From Bombilactobacillus mellifer (GTDB lineage Bacteria; Bacillota; Bacilli; Lactobacillales; Lactobacillaceae), in assembly GCF_000970795.1 (NCBI RefSeq), contig NZ_KQ034028.1:775839-839838 (forward strand): DNA of 64,000 bases. The letters are read 5' to 3'. Shown piece after piece: positions 17,248-26,551 of this stretch (its first letter is position 1; the number at the start of each line of letters is the position of its first letter). Position numbers and translations under genes: made by a program. Under the pieces are notes generated by a model, which saw only the letters and a program-made list of their open reading frames with translations, was not told where the DNA came from and made no database searches.

Positions 17248-17679
17248 ATGTTGAGAAAGATTATTTTGGCCAGTCATGATCGTTTAGCTGCCGGCTTTAA
17301 AAGTACGTTGAATTACTTAAATCCTAATTTGGGCACTATAGAGGTGATTAATGGTTATTTGGTCAATGTTCCAATTGATCATGAAATTGAACAGGTTTTA
17401 GCTGCAGTAGATTGGCAGCAAGATGAAGTTTTAACTTTTACAGATCTGTTGGGTGGTTCAATTAACCAGGCTTTTACTAAGTATTTAGTTTATCCGCATT
17501 TTCATTTAGTTACAGGTATGAACTTGCCCTTGGTACTGAGTTGTTTGATGAGTTTACCAGCAGCTGATCAATATTTGGATCCCCAAAAATTACGCCAGTT
17601 AATTAAAGACGCACAGCAACAAATTATTTATGTCAATGATTTGTTCGCAGCTAATTTACAAGGAACAGAAGAGGAGTAA
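17248..17679 (+). CDS. PTS EIIA component, mannose family
   Basis: 143 residues. Phosphorylated His10 in ILASHDRLAAGF; FTDLLGGSINQAF and VTGMNLPLVL follow the family pattern. It delivers phosphate from HPr to the EIIB of this operon. It ends two bases before the GH13 start, so translation is probably coupled. Confidence 0.9.
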   Translation: MLRKIILASHDRLAAGFKSTLNYLNPNLGTIEVINGYLVNVPIDHEIEQVLAAVDWQQDEVLTFTDLLGGSINQAFTKYLVYPHFHLVTGMNLPLVLSCLMSLPAADQYLDPQKLRQLIKDAQQQIIYVNDLFAANLQGTEEE

Positions 17680-17681
17680 GT

Positions 17682-19373
17682 ATGGCAGATACAAAATGGT
17701 GGCAACATAGTGTGGTTTATCAAATATATCCGCAAACTTTTAATGATAGTAATCACGATGGAGTAGGAGATTTAGCGGGAATTGTTCCCAAAATTCCTTA
17801 TCTAGTTCAATTAGGGGTAGATGTAGTCTGGCTCAATCCAATCTATCAATCCCCCTTAATCGATCAGGGTTATGATATTTCCGATTACTATCAAATCAAT
17901 CCTATGTATGGTACGATGGCTGATTTTGATCAGTTGTTACAAAAATTACATGCGGCGAATTTAAAATTGATTATGGACTTGGTAGTCAATCATACAAGCT
18001 CACAACATGCTTGGTTCCAAGCAAGTAAACAAGATCGGACCAACCCTTATGCAGATTTTTATATTTGGAAGGATCCTAATCCTGATGGAACGCCGCCGAC
18101 TAATTGGGGCTCAAGCTTTGGCGGTTCGACTTGGGAATATGTTCCCCAGCGCCAGCAATATTATTTACATTTGTTCGCTAAAGAACAACCGGATTTAAAT
18201 TGGGAGAATCCCCGTGTACGGCAAGAAGTTTATAAAATTATGCGTTTTTGGCTAGATAAAGGCGTTGATGGTTTCCGCATGGATGTTATTAGTTTACTTT
18301 CCAAAGATCCCCAATATGCTAATAGTCCTGTATCTCCCCACCAACAATATGGCAGTTATTATCCCGGGGCTGCCAATGGGCCCAGAGAACATGAATATCT
18401 GCAAGAAATGAATCGGGAAGTTTTATCCCATTATGATGTCATGACTGTTGGGGAAACGCCGCATACATCTGTTCAAGAGGCTTTATTATATACTCAAGCT
18501 GAGCGTCATGAATTAAATATGGTGTTTCATTTTGACCACATGCATCTGGACTATGGTCCGGAAGGAAAATTCTCGACCAAACGTTTTCGCTTAACGGCTT
18601 TAAAGCAAGTCTTCACTAAGTGGCAAGAAATGATGATCCAAAATAATGGCTGGAACAGTTTGTACTGGAACAATCATGATCAAGCTCGGGCTGTTACGCG
18701 TTTTGGTAATCCTGATCCGCGTTGGCGAGAGCAGTCTGCCAAAATGTTAGCCACCATTTTGCACATGCAATGTGGAACTCCTTTTATTTATCAGGGTGAA
18801 GAAATTGGAATGGTTAATCCGCACTTTAATTCGATCAATGATTATCATGATTTAGATACCTTGAATGTCTATCATGATTTTATTCATCAGAAACATCTTG
18901 ATCCGGCACAAGTTATGCAAGCGATTTATTTAAAATCTCGTGATAACGCCCGAACTCCGATTCCGTGGAATGATCAGCCTCTAACGCAGACTAATCCCAA
19001 CTTACCACCACTAAATCCTGATTATCGCACAGTTAATGTAGCCCAAGCGTTAGCAGATCCGGCTTCGGTCTTTTATTATTACCAAAAACTCATTAAATTA
19101 CGGCATGATTTGCCGATTATTACTACCGGCGATTATCAGTTATTAGATGCAGATGACGAATCTACCTTTAGTTATTTAAGAACTAAAGATCACCAAGTCT
19201 TATTAGTCAGTGGGAACTTTACGGATCATCTGTGCCAAGTGCAATTACCTTCCAAACTGCAATTTACTACCAGTAAGTTAATTATTAGTAATTTTGCAAT
19301 AAATCAGCAGTTGACTTCGCAAGTATTTAATCTGCCGCCTTACGGGACAGTTGTTTATTTATTGGAACAATAG
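17682..19373 (+). CDS. GH13 alpha-glucosidase (oligo-1,6-glucosidase/isomaltase-like)
   Basis: 563 residues, full GH13_31-type enzyme without signal peptide, so cytoplasmic. Nucleophile Asp201 in DGFRMDV, acid/base Glu258 in VGETPH, and Asp333 in NNHDQAR are all present. Val202 after the nucleophile is the residue seen in isomaltases (alpha-1,6), where maltases have Thr or Ala. GAGGAG precedes the ATG. Standing in a PTS operon, it probably splits an alpha-glucoside, perhaps a phosphorylated one, brought in by this permease. Trehalose-6-phosphate hydrolase or sucrose-type hydrolase are alternatives but fit less well. Confidence 0.9.
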   Translation: MADTKWWQHSVVYQIYPQTFNDSNHDGVGDLAGIVPKIPYLVQLGVDVVWLNPIYQSPLIDQGYDISDYYQINPMYGTMADFDQLLQKLHAANLKLIMDLVVNHTSSQHAWFQASKQDRTNPYADFYIWKDPNPDGTPPTNWGSSFGGSTWEYVPQRQQYYLHLFAKEQPDLNWENPRVRQEVYKIMRFWLDKGVDGFRMDVISLLSKDPQYANSPVSPHQQYGSYYPGAANGPREHEYLQEMNREVLSHYDVMTVGETPHTSVQEALLYTQAERHELNMVFHFDHMHLDYGPEGKFSTKRFRLTALKQVFTKWQEMMIQNNGWNSLYWNNHDQARAVTRFGNPDPRWREQSAKMLATILHMQCGTPFIYQGEEIGMVNPHFNSINDYHDLDTLNVYHDFIHQKHLDPAQVMQAIYLKSRDNARTPIPWNDQPLTQTNPNLPPLNPDYRTVNVAQALADPASVFYYYQKLIKLRHDLPIITTGDYQLLDADDESTFSYLRTKDHQVLLVSGNFTDHLCQVQLPSKLQFTTSKLIISNFAINQQLTSQVFNLPPYGTVVYLLEQ

Positions 19374-19414
19374 TTGGTACTGTCGTCATTATCATATTTG
19401 CAGAAAGGATCTAA

Positions 19415-20449
19415 ATGAAAGAAAAAGTCAAAGTTGCAATTATTGGATGTGGGGCCATTGCACAAAAGCGCCATCTTCCTGAATATTTAGCGAATCCGGC
19501 TGTGGATGTTGTAGGCTATTTTGATAATAATTTATCGCGCGCGCAAGCCTTGGCACAGCAATACGGTGGGCATGCTTATACCACTTTAGCGGCATTATTA
19601 GCAGATCCTCAAATCACAGCGGTTAGTGTTTGTGTAGTTAATCAAGCACATGCTGCAGTTGCCATTCAAGCGTTAAAGGCCGGAAAACATGTTTTATGTG
19701 AAAAACCCATGGCGACTTCGTGGTCGGATTGTCAAAGAATGGTCCAAATAGCCCGCCAAACTGGTAAAAAACTTCTGATTGATCACAATCAACGGTTGAT
19801 ACCAGCTCATCAAGCAGCCTATCGATTATTGCGGCAAGGGAAGTTGGGGCATTTATTGACCTTTAAGACGACTTTTGGTCATTCGGGACCGGAAACTTGG
19901 AGTGTGGGAGGTAAAAATCCCTGGTTCTTTGATAAAAAGCTGTCACAATCCGGCGCCATTTTTGATTTAGGTATTCATAAAATTGATTTGTTACGTTATT
20001 TATTAGCCGATGAAATTCAAGCCGTCTGGGCACAGACAGCAACCCTGGATAAACATTCGCCCGATGGCCAGCTAATTGGAGTTGATGACAACGCTATTGG
20101 AGTTTATCAATTTGGTTCCGGTGTTCGGGGGACGGTCATTGCGAGTTGGACTTATTATGGCCCTCAGGAAAATTCTACCTATATTTATGGCAGTCAAGGA
20201 GTTATGAAAATCCAAGCAGATCCGCAGTTTCCTTTGCAAGTCATTTTCCGCAATGGACAGCACATGAATTACCAATGGCCCACCAGTAAAGTGCGATCAT
20301 CTGGAGTGATTGCCGAATTTATTCAATCTATCCAAGAAGATCGGCCCACTATTTTGGACGCCGCACAAATTTTGGGATCTATGCAAGCACTTTTTGCCAG
20401 TTTGAAATCGGCCCGTACCGGCCAAATTGTGAGTTTGAATCCCGCCTAA
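19415..20449 (+). CDS. Gfo/Idh/MocA-family oxidoreductase
   Basis: 344 residues. N-terminal Rossmann domain VAIIGCGAIAQKRH, the conserved GKHVLCEKPMA (lysine of the EKP motif), and C-terminal alpha/beta domain with GAIFDLGIHKIDLLRYL giving the usual Asp/His pair. Such enzymes oxidise or reduce sugars, inositols and their derivatives with NAD(P). As last gene of the PTS/GH13 operon it could act on the sugar released by the glucosidase, or on a keto-glucoside (inference). AAAGGA before the ATG; a strong terminator follows. Confidence 0.9.
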   Translation: MKEKVKVAIIGCGAIAQKRHLPEYLANPAVDVVGYFDNNLSRAQALAQQYGGHAYTTLAALLADPQITAVSVCVVNQAHAAVAIQALKAGKHVLCEKPMATSWSDCQRMVQIARQTGKKLLIDHNQRLIPAHQAAYRLLRQGKLGHLLTFKTTFGHSGPETWSVGGKNPWFFDKKLSQSGAIFDLGIHKIDLLRYLLADEIQAVWAQTATLDKHSPDGQLIGVDDNAIGVYQFGSGVRGTVIASWTYYGPQENSTYIYGSQGVMKIQADPQFPLQVIFRNGQHMNYQWPTSKVRSSGVIAEFIQSIQEDRPTILDAAQILGSMQALFASLKSARTGQIVSLNPA

Positions 20450-20466
20450 TCATGCACTTGTTTAGC

Positions 20467-20504
20467 AATCAAAAAGACTATCCACTGAAGGATAGTCTTT
20501 TTAA
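20467..20504. terminator. Bidirectional terminator
   Basis: Stem AAAAAGACTATCC / GGATAGTCTTTTT with a six-base loop between the convergent oxidoreductase and amidohydrolase genes. Confidence 0.9.
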
Positions 20505-20531
20505 TTGCTTCGTTATTTATCAGGGCCGTTA

Positions 20532-21713
20532 TTAAGCAACACGGTTGCCTTTTTGATATACCTGTTTGTTAACTTGCTGTACGGCACGAATATCTTCTAA
20601 GGGATTATGCGTTAAAACCAAAAAGTCAGCAAATTTTTGCTCTTCTAGCGTACCGTAATGCTCCGCAATTTGCATTAGTTGTGCTGAATGCCAAGAAGTT
20701 TGAAGCGCGTCAAAATTACTGAAACCATGATCCACCATTAGTTCTAATTCTTTAGGAGTTTGATCAAAATAATTAAAACACGTTCCGGCGTCCGTTCCTA
20801 AAGTAATCGGTACCTGACGTTGATAAGCATGGTTGATATTTTGATATAAGTCATCTAGGGCATCGGCTGCTTTTTTAATTTCCCAATTTGGCAAAATTCC
20901 CTGACCAAAACGTGGGATGGCCCAAGCGGCAATAAAAGTCGGGGTTAAAAAAGTATGTTGCTTTAACATAAGGTCAATTTCGGCATCATTGACATAGAAC
21001 CCATGCTCAATTGAATCCACCCCGGCTTCAATAGCATTTAAAATGCCCGGGTTACCTTCGGCATGCGCCGCTACCGTTTTTTGACGGTGATGTGCTTCTA
21101 AAACGGCTGCCCGCATTTCTGCAGTACTTAATTGGGGATCATTCATAAAATCGGCCGGACTCATAACGCCGCCAGTGGCCATCACCTTAATGACTTGAGC
21201 ACCTTGCTTCAAAGCTTGGCGGACAGCTCGGCGCATCTCATCAGGAGAATCCACTTCTTGGGTACCATTATTTAAGCTGCCATGACCTCCAGTCATTGAA
21301 AAGGGCAAGCCTGCTGGTAAAATTTGCGGAACGTGAGTTAATTTCTGTTGCTCAATTAATTGACTCAACGTAATATCTACACCCTTAATACTGCCGCACT
21401 CGCGAACATATGTGACACCGGAGCGCAACATAGTTTGTGCATTCTGGACAGCCCGGACTGTGGCGGTCACTTTGTCGGTTCCCGTATCACCGTCAAAAGC
21501 GTCGGGATCTAAACATAAATGAGTATGGCAATTAATCAATCCAGGCATAACATACTGATTATGTAAATCGACACGATGCTCGGCAGGGGGAGTAGTTCCC
21601 TGGCCACGAGCACTAATTTGTCCTGCGGGATTTACTAAAAACCAAGAATGAGGTTGGATTTGGGGATTCTTACCATCAAATAGCTGGCAATTGTAGAATA
21701 AAGTAGTTTCCAT
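20532..21713 (-). CDS. Metal-dependent amidohydrolase (imidazolonepropionase/prolidase-like)
   Basis: 393 residues from the ATG at 21713, preceded by AAGGAGG; the upstream extension to 21785 has no site. Amidohydrolase superfamily: GLINCHTHL (His63, His65), VIKVMATGGV with the bridging Lys, AAHAEGN, SIEHGFY and LGTDAGT supply the metal ligands. This branch includes imidazolonepropionase-like enzymes and Xaa-Pro or Xaa-Arg dipeptidases; the substrate cannot be told from sequence alone. No signal peptide. It is a single gene downstream of the two zinc dehydrogenases on the same strand. Confidence 0.85.
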   Translation of the reverse strand: METTLFYNCQLFDGKNPQIQPHSWFLVNPAGQISARGQGTTPPAEHRVDLHNQYVMPGLINCHTHLCLDPDAFDGDTGTDKVTATVRAVQNAQTMLRSGVTYVRECGSIKGVDITLSQLIEQQKLTHVPQILPAGLPFSMTGGHGSLNNGTQEVDSPDEMRRAVRQALKQGAQVIKVMATGGVMSPADFMNDPQLSTAEMRAAVLEAHHRQKTVAAHAEGNPGILNAIEAGVDSIEHGFYVNDAEIDLMLKQHTFLTPTFIAAWAIPRFGQGILPNWEIKKAADALDDLYQNINHAYQRQVPITLGTDAGTCFNYFDQTPKELELMVDHGFSNFDALQTSWHSAQLMQIAEHYGTLEEQKFADFLVLTHNPLEDIRAVQQVNKQVYQKGNRVA

Positions 21714-21847
21714 TATGAAAACCTCCTTGGAATTATTAATAAATTTTAATGTTAATATCATAATCACTCTTGGAGGGAAAGTCAACCGAAAAAGTAGACT
21801 GCCGATGTAGACAATCTACTTTGAAAGCACTGCTTGGAAGTTGCTAA

Positions 21848-22912
21848 TTATTGCTCGCGCAGCTTTTCGTTAGGATAAATAATAACTTTTAAAGTTTCAG
21901 ACTTCGCGGTACGCGATCTTTCAAAGGCCTCTTTGGTTTCTGCCAACGTATAAAAATCGGTTAGCAATTGCCCAGCTAACTCCATATTGTCATGTAAAAT
22001 ATCAATAGCTAAAGGGTAGGTGTTAGCGTAACGAAAAGAGCCGTAAATTTGTGGTTCATAAGTAGTCATAAAGGAAATATTTAAAGGAGATTCATCCACG
22101 GCCCCCGGCATACCAATATAGACAATCTTACCATGCCGACGTAAAGTCATTAATGCCGCCGTTTCCGCCTGGTTATTGCCGGAAACTTCAAAAGCATAAC
22201 CGACACCTGCACCATTAGTATATTTCTTAACTTCGATGACCGTATCTTGTTGGGTGACGTCAATTGTGTGAGTGGCACCGAATTTTTTAGCAGTCGCTAA
22301 CCGGAAGGGTTCCGCATCACTAACAATGATATCGTGAATCCCAAAAGCCTTCACGGCAATGATCGTTAAGAGACCGACAGGCCCCGCACCTGAAATAAAA
22401 GCTGTTTCACCGGGACTGACATCCAGTAATTGTGAAGCGTGTAAGCCAACTGAAAAGGGTTCACTTAAGGTAGCAATTTCATATGACATATCATCAGGAA
22501 TATGATAAACATAATCCGCGGGATACACAATGTATTGCGTTAAATCGCCATTAGTACCAGGAACTGCCATAAACCGCACTTGGGGGCAGAGATTATAGTG
22601 GCCTTGACGACAATATGTGCAATGACCACAAGGGACACCCGGTTCAATCGCGACGCGATCGCCCACTTGGAAATCATGCACATCAGAGCCCACTGCCAGA
22701 ATTTGACCGGCACTCTCATGACCTAAAATTAATGGTTCTGGGACATTCCAATTTCCTACATAAAAATGAACATCGGATCCGCAAACTCCTACTGCCATTA
22801 CCTTAATCAGGACCTCGTTGGGTTTCATGGGAGGTAAGGTCTCGGTTCGCATTTGGAAATCTTTAGTCTTTTCTAAATACATGCTTTGTGAGACAGTTGG
22901 TAACTTTTCCAT
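21848..22912 (-). CDS. Zinc-dependent sorbitol/xylitol dehydrogenase-like protein (copy 1)
   Basis: 354 residues, medium-chain polyol dehydrogenase. Catalytic zinc ligands Cys44 (GVCGSDVHF) and His65/Glu66 (LGHESAG), structural zinc cysteines in GVPCGHCTYCRQGHYNLCPQ, and NAD motif SGAGPVGLL followed by an Asp (VSDAE), so NAD is likely. It is a clear tandem paralogue of the next gene, most residues being identical. It lacks the five-residue loop EHGKL present after HFY in copy 2, close to the active-site zinc. Promoter with cre-like site upstream. Likely oxidises polyols such as sorbitol or xylitol (inference). Confidence 0.88.
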   Translation of the reverse strand: MEKLPTVSQSMYLEKTKDFQMRTETLPPMKPNEVLIKVMAVGVCGSDVHFYVGNWNVPEPLILGHESAGQILAVGSDVHDFQVGDRVAIEPGVPCGHCTYCRQGHYNLCPQVRFMAVPGTNGDLTQYIVYPADYVYHIPDDMSYEIATLSEPFSVGLHASQLLDVSPGETAFISGAGPVGLLTIIAVKAFGIHDIIVSDAEPFRLATAKKFGATHTIDVTQQDTVIEVKKYTNGAGVGYAFEVSGNNQAETAALMTLRRHGKIVYIGMPGAVDESPLNISFMTTYEPQIYGSFRYANTYPLAIDILHDNMELAGQLLTDFYTLAETKEAFERSRTAKSETLKVIIYPNEKLREQ

Positions 22913-22941
22913 TGTGATGTTCCTTTCTATGAGTTAATGAG

Positions 22942-22983
22942 TGAAGACGATTGCATTATAAAAAACAAATTAATTTTAATCAA
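22942..22983 (-). promoter_or_regulatory. Promoter of dehydrogenase copy 1 with cre-like site
   Basis: On the complement: -35 TTGATT (22978-22983), 17-base spacer, -10 TATAAT (22955-22960), then TGCAATCGTCTTCA (22942-22955), a cre with one mismatch. Almost the same arrangement stands before copy 2. Confidence 0.75.
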
Positions 22984-23110
22984 TATCAAATTAACAAAAA
23001 AAATTATTATTTTTCAGCTGATTAATGACTATTCACTTATTTACAATTGTTGCATAAGCAGAATAAACTATTATTTAATAATTTTATAATTCAGAATTAA
23101 TGTTCGGCAC

Positions 23111-23141
23111 AAAAAAAGCAGGTTAATTTTTAACCTGCTTT
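23111..23141 (-). terminator. Terminator of dehydrogenase copy 2
   Basis: Stem GCAGGTTAA / TTAACCTGC with three-base loop; on the complement it ends in a run of seven T. Confidence 0.85.
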
Positions 23142-23164
23142 AATAATTAATTTTTGAATCCGAA

Positions 23165-24244
23165 TTATTTATCACGCAGTTTTTCGTTTGGATAGATAAC
23201 CACTTTCAAAGATTCGGATTTAGCTGTCCGGGTTCTTTCAAAAGCATCTTGGGTTTCTTCCAGAGTATAGAAGTCAGTGATTAATTTACCGGCCAAATCC
23301 ATGTTATCATGCAAAATATCAATTGCTAAAGGATAGGTATTAGCATACCGGAAGAGACCGTAAATTTGAGGTTCATAAGTGGTCATAAAGGAAATATTTA
23401 ATGGCGCTTCGTCTACTGCGGGCATTCCAATGTATGCAATCTTGCCACGCCGTCTCAGTGTCATCAAGGCTTGAGTTTCGGCCTTATTATTGCCGGAAGC
23501 CTCAAAAGCATAACCAACACCTTCGCCATTAGTATATTTTTTAACTTCTTCTACTACATCTTGTTTGGTAACGTCAATTGTATGTGTGGCTCCCAGAGCT
23601 TTGGCAGTTTCCAAGCGGAATGGTTCGGCATCACTTACGATAATGTCGTGAATACCAAAAGCTTTGACAGCCATAATTGTCATCAAACCAACAGGTCCTG
23701 AACCAGAAATGAAGACTGTTTCGCCGGGACTAACATCAAGTAATTGAGAAGCGTGGACACCAACGGAGAACGGTTCACTTAAAGCAGCAATTTCATAGGA
23801 CATGTCATCCGGAATATGATAGACATAATCAGATGGATAAACGATGTATTGTGTTAAATCACCATCAGTTCCGGGGATAGCCATAAATTGGACTTGCGGA
23901 CACAAGTTATAATAGCCCTTACGGCAATATTCACAATGACCACAAGGAACCCCCGGTTCGATGGCTACTCGATCTCCAGCCTTAAAATCTGTTACATCAG
24001 AACCCACAGCCAAAATTTGACCGGAGCTTTCATGACCTAAGATGAGTGGTTCTGTCACATTCCAATTGCCTAATTTACCATGTTCATAAAAATGAACATC
24101 TGAACCACAAATACCGACAGCCATTACTTTGACCAGTACGTCAGTCGGTTTCATTTTAGGCAAGGTCTTGGTTTTCATTTTAAATTCTCCGGCCTTTTCT
24201 AAATATGAGCTTTTTGATGTTGTTGGTAGATTGTCCATCATCAT
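23165..24244 (-). CDS. Zinc-dependent sorbitol/xylitol dehydrogenase-like protein (copy 2)
   Basis: 359 residues. Zinc ligands Cys46 (GICGSDVHFYEHGKLG), His71 and Glu72 (LGHESSG); structural cysteines GVPCGHCEYCRKGYYNLCPQ; NAD motif SGSGPVGLM. It keeps the HFYEHG loop usual in sorbitol dehydrogenases, so copy 2 is probably the ancestral form. Three ATG codons in a row stand at the start after GAAGGGAAG, so the exact first residue is uncertain by two positions. It has its own promoter and terminator and therefore is transcribed apart from copy 1. Confidence 0.9.
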   Translation of the reverse strand: MMMDNLPTTSKSSYLEKAGEFKMKTKTLPKMKPTDVLVKVMAVGICGSDVHFYEHGKLGNWNVTEPLILGHESSGQILAVGSDVTDFKAGDRVAIEPGVPCGHCEYCRKGYYNLCPQVQFMAIPGTDGDLTQYIVYPSDYVYHIPDDMSYEIAALSEPFSVGVHASQLLDVSPGETVFISGSGPVGLMTIMAVKAFGIHDIIVSDAEPFRLETAKALGATHTIDVTKQDVVEEVKKYTNGEGVGYAFEASGNNKAETQALMTLRRRGKIAYIGMPAVDEAPLNISFMTTYEPQIYGLFRYANTYPLAIDILHDNMDLAGKLITDFYTLEETQDAFERTRTAKSESLKVVIYPNEKLRDK

Positions 24245-24268
24245 ACTTCCCTTCTATATATTTATTTT

Positions 24269-24310
24269 TGAAGACGCTTACATTATAAAAAACAAATCAG
24301 TTTTATTCAA
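24269..24310 (-). promoter_or_regulatory. Promoter of dehydrogenase copy 2 with cre-like site
   Basis: On the complement: -35 TTGAAT (24305-24310), 17-base spacer, -10 TATAAT (24282-24287), then TGTAAGCGTCTTCA (24269-24282), a cre with one mismatch. Confidence 0.75.
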
Positions 24311-24504
24311 TATCAAATTAATAAAAAATTACTAGTTTTCAAGTTAGTTGTTGAACATGAGCAGACTTTAATTTGTTAAATGATAATAGAAGAATAGTTT
24401 TATCCTTTTAGGAAATTTCTGTAAAAACCATAAGATAAAAAAGGGGCATGAAGAATTTCTTAGCAACCGGCAAGAATGAATTGGAGTCGAGCTAATTAAT
24501 TTTA

Positions 24505-24534
24505 TTGGCAAAAGGCGAACACTTGTTCTATAAT
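24505..24534 (+). promoter_or_regulatory. SOS promoter with LexA box
   Basis: CGAACACTTGTTCT (24516-24529) matches the Gram-positive LexA (DinR) box GAACNNNNGTTC. It sits between -35 TTGGCA (24505-24510) and -10 TATAAT (24529-24534). Confidence 0.88.
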
Positions 24535-24569
24535 TATTTTAGTAAACTAATGAAATAAAGGAATCAAGT

Positions 24570-25877
24570 ATGTACGGATATGATTATAGACGCGAACCGC
24601 GGCGGGTTATTTTTATGATTGATAACAAATCGTTTTATGCCAGTGTAGAAGCTGTAGAACGGCATTTAAATCCTCTACAGGCGCTGTTAGTAGTAATGTC
24701 GGAAGCTGAAAATACTAACGGAGGTCTAGTGTTGGCAGCTAGTCCACGAGCCAAACAGTTATTTGGCATCTCCAATGTGATGCGGCGGCGGGAATTACCT
24801 CAGGATCCACGTTTGTTGATCGTGCCTCCGCGGATGAATTTGTATATTAAATATAATCTAGCCATTAATCGGATTTTTCAGCATTTTGCGGCTCCTGAGG
24901 ATATTCATCCTTATTCGATTGATGAATCTCTCATTGATATGAATGATAGTTGGAAATTGTTTGGTAATAGTCCACGGGAGGTCGCCCGTAAAATTCAACT
25001 TCAAATTCGTCATGAATTAGGACTGTATGTCACTGTAGGAATTGGTGATAATCCTTTATTGGCAAAGTGGTCTATGGACCTCGATGGCAAACATGCACAT
25101 AGTCTAATTGGCGAGTGGCATTACGAAGATATTCCTGACAAACTATGGCCGATAAAAGATTTGGCTTCTTTATGGTCAATCGGCCCACGGACTGAAAAAA
25201 AGCTTCATACATTGGGGATTCAACAAATGTACGATTTAGCGCACTATAATCCCTATAAATTAAAACAACAGCTGGGCGTTATCGGCAGTCAATTATTCGC
25301 GTTTGCCTGGGGGATTGATCGGGCAATTATTCGCGAAACTTATTATCCGCACAATAAATCTTACGGAAATTCACAAGTGTTGCCACGGGATTATTCTCAG
25401 CGTGGCGAAATTGAAATTGTATTGCGCGAAATTGCCGAGCAGGTAGGAGCACGACTACGTGCACACCATGTAGCTGCGCGCGTGGTGAGCTTACATATTG
25501 GTTTTGCCTGGTCCGCCAGAACAGCAGGTCAGCGCGGTGGTTTTGGACATTCTATGAAAATTGAAGCGACTAATGACAATTACTTTTTAACAACGACGGT
25601 TTTAAAGCTATTTACTGATCGCTGGCAAGGCGAAGCAGTAAGAAATATTGCGATTAGCTGTTCTGATTTAGTGGATGATCGAGTAGTCCAATTAAATATT
25701 TTCGATGCCAACAATAAGTTGCTGAAACAACGGCAATTAGATCGCACCGTTGATGCTATTCGACAGCGTTATGGCTTTCGTTCGATTGTTAAATTATCAA
25801 GCCTGATGACCGGAGCCACAGCGATTCAACGCACTGGATTAGTAGGAGGACATAATGGAGGTAACGCTTATGACTAA
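24570..25877 (+). CDS. Y-family DNA polymerase (UmuC/UvrX-like)
   Basis: 435 residues. Catalytic carboxylates in FMIDNKSFYASVEAV (Asp18) and YSIDESLIDM, then the helix-hairpin-helix region SLWSIGPRTEKKLHTLGI and a little-finger domain. Translesion polymerase that copies damaged DNA. It belongs to the UmuC/UvrX branch common on lactobacillar chromosomes and plasmids and is preceded by a LexA box, so it should be induced by DNA damage. The YolD-family gene overlaps its end by 23 bases, the usual pairing. Confidence 0.93.
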   Translation: MYGYDYRREPRRVIFMIDNKSFYASVEAVERHLNPLQALLVVMSEAENTNGGLVLAASPRAKQLFGISNVMRRRELPQDPRLLIVPPRMNLYIKYNLAINRIFQHFAAPEDIHPYSIDESLIDMNDSWKLFGNSPREVARKIQLQIRHELGLYVTVGIGDNPLLAKWSMDLDGKHAHSLIGEWHYEDIPDKLWPIKDLASLWSIGPRTEKKLHTLGIQQMYDLAHYNPYKLKQQLGVIGSQLFAFAWGIDRAIIRETYYPHNKSYGNSQVLPRDYSQRGEIEIVLREIAEQVGARLRAHHVAARVVSLHIGFAWSARTAGQRGGFGHSMKIEATNDNYFLTTTVLKLFTDRWQGEAVRNIAISCSDLVDDRVVQLNIFDANNKLLKQRQLDRTVDAIRQRYGFRSIVKLSSLMTGATAIQRTGLVGGHNGGNAYD

Positions 25878-26253
25878 CAATAAATTTGATGCGCAATTAG
25901 TCCAACAATTTTTAAGCGAATATCAAGATCGCGGCATGTTGAAGTGGCAAGGGTTTTATCTAAGTGATCATACGTCTAAATTGAAGCAAATGGCACAACA
26001 ACAAAAAACTCAAGAACAACAGCAACATCTGCCGCAAATGACTACCGCTGCTATTGTGCAAGTGATTCAGCAAGCCTATCAAAAAAATTTACCCGTCCAA
26101 ATTGATCTGGCTCAACGTGATGTTGAAGGATATATTAGTGCTCCGATTTGTGGCCAGATTCGCGGCTATTATGTGGATCAACTTGTGGTGGGTTCACAAA
26201 ATTATTTAATTAACCTACAAGATATTTATGCAATTCAAATTGCTGCTTCGTAA
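25855..26253 (+). CDS. YolD-like family protein
   Basis: 132 residues; a second in-frame ATG at 25870 also has a good site (GGAGG), so the product may be 127 residues. YolD-like proteins are regularly encoded after Y-family polymerases and are thought to act with them, with a role like UmuD (inference from family). FDAQLVQQF near the start and a Gln-rich middle are seen. It overlaps the polymerase gene and shares its SOS promoter. Confidence 0.85.
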   Translation: MEVTLMTNNKFDAQLVQQFLSEYQDRGMLKWQGFYLSDHTSKLKQMAQQQKTQEQQQHLPQMTTAAIVQVIQQAYQKNLPVQIDLAQRDVEGYISAPICGQIRGYYVDQLVVGSQNYLINLQDIYAIQIAAS

Positions 26254-26377
26254 TGCTGGGTAAAGCGATGAATCAAGTAAATGCTCCAACATAAACTCCT
26301 TGAAAACGCTAGAGTTGTTTTGTTAAGAACCGACAAGTAATTTTCGGCTGTATTTGAGTGGAATTCAAAATCGTAAA

Positions 26378-26432
26378 GGTCCGCCGCTGAATAGTTATCA
26401 GTTAGAGAAGAGTTATTGGCGGTTTTTATTTA
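26378..26432 (+). terminator. Possible terminator of the polymerase/YolD operon
   Basis: CCGCC near 26382 and GGCGG near 26418 can pair, followed by TTTTTATTTAT. The loop is long, so this is uncertain. Confidence 0.4.
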
Positions 26433-26551
26433 TCGGGATTCCTAATCGCTTGTCGGTAAAGTAATTTTACGCTCCGAACAGTTACGAATAATCCGGAATA
26501 ATTAGCAAAATAGTTATATAATTTATTTAGATCATTAAGGAGGTCAAGCAA

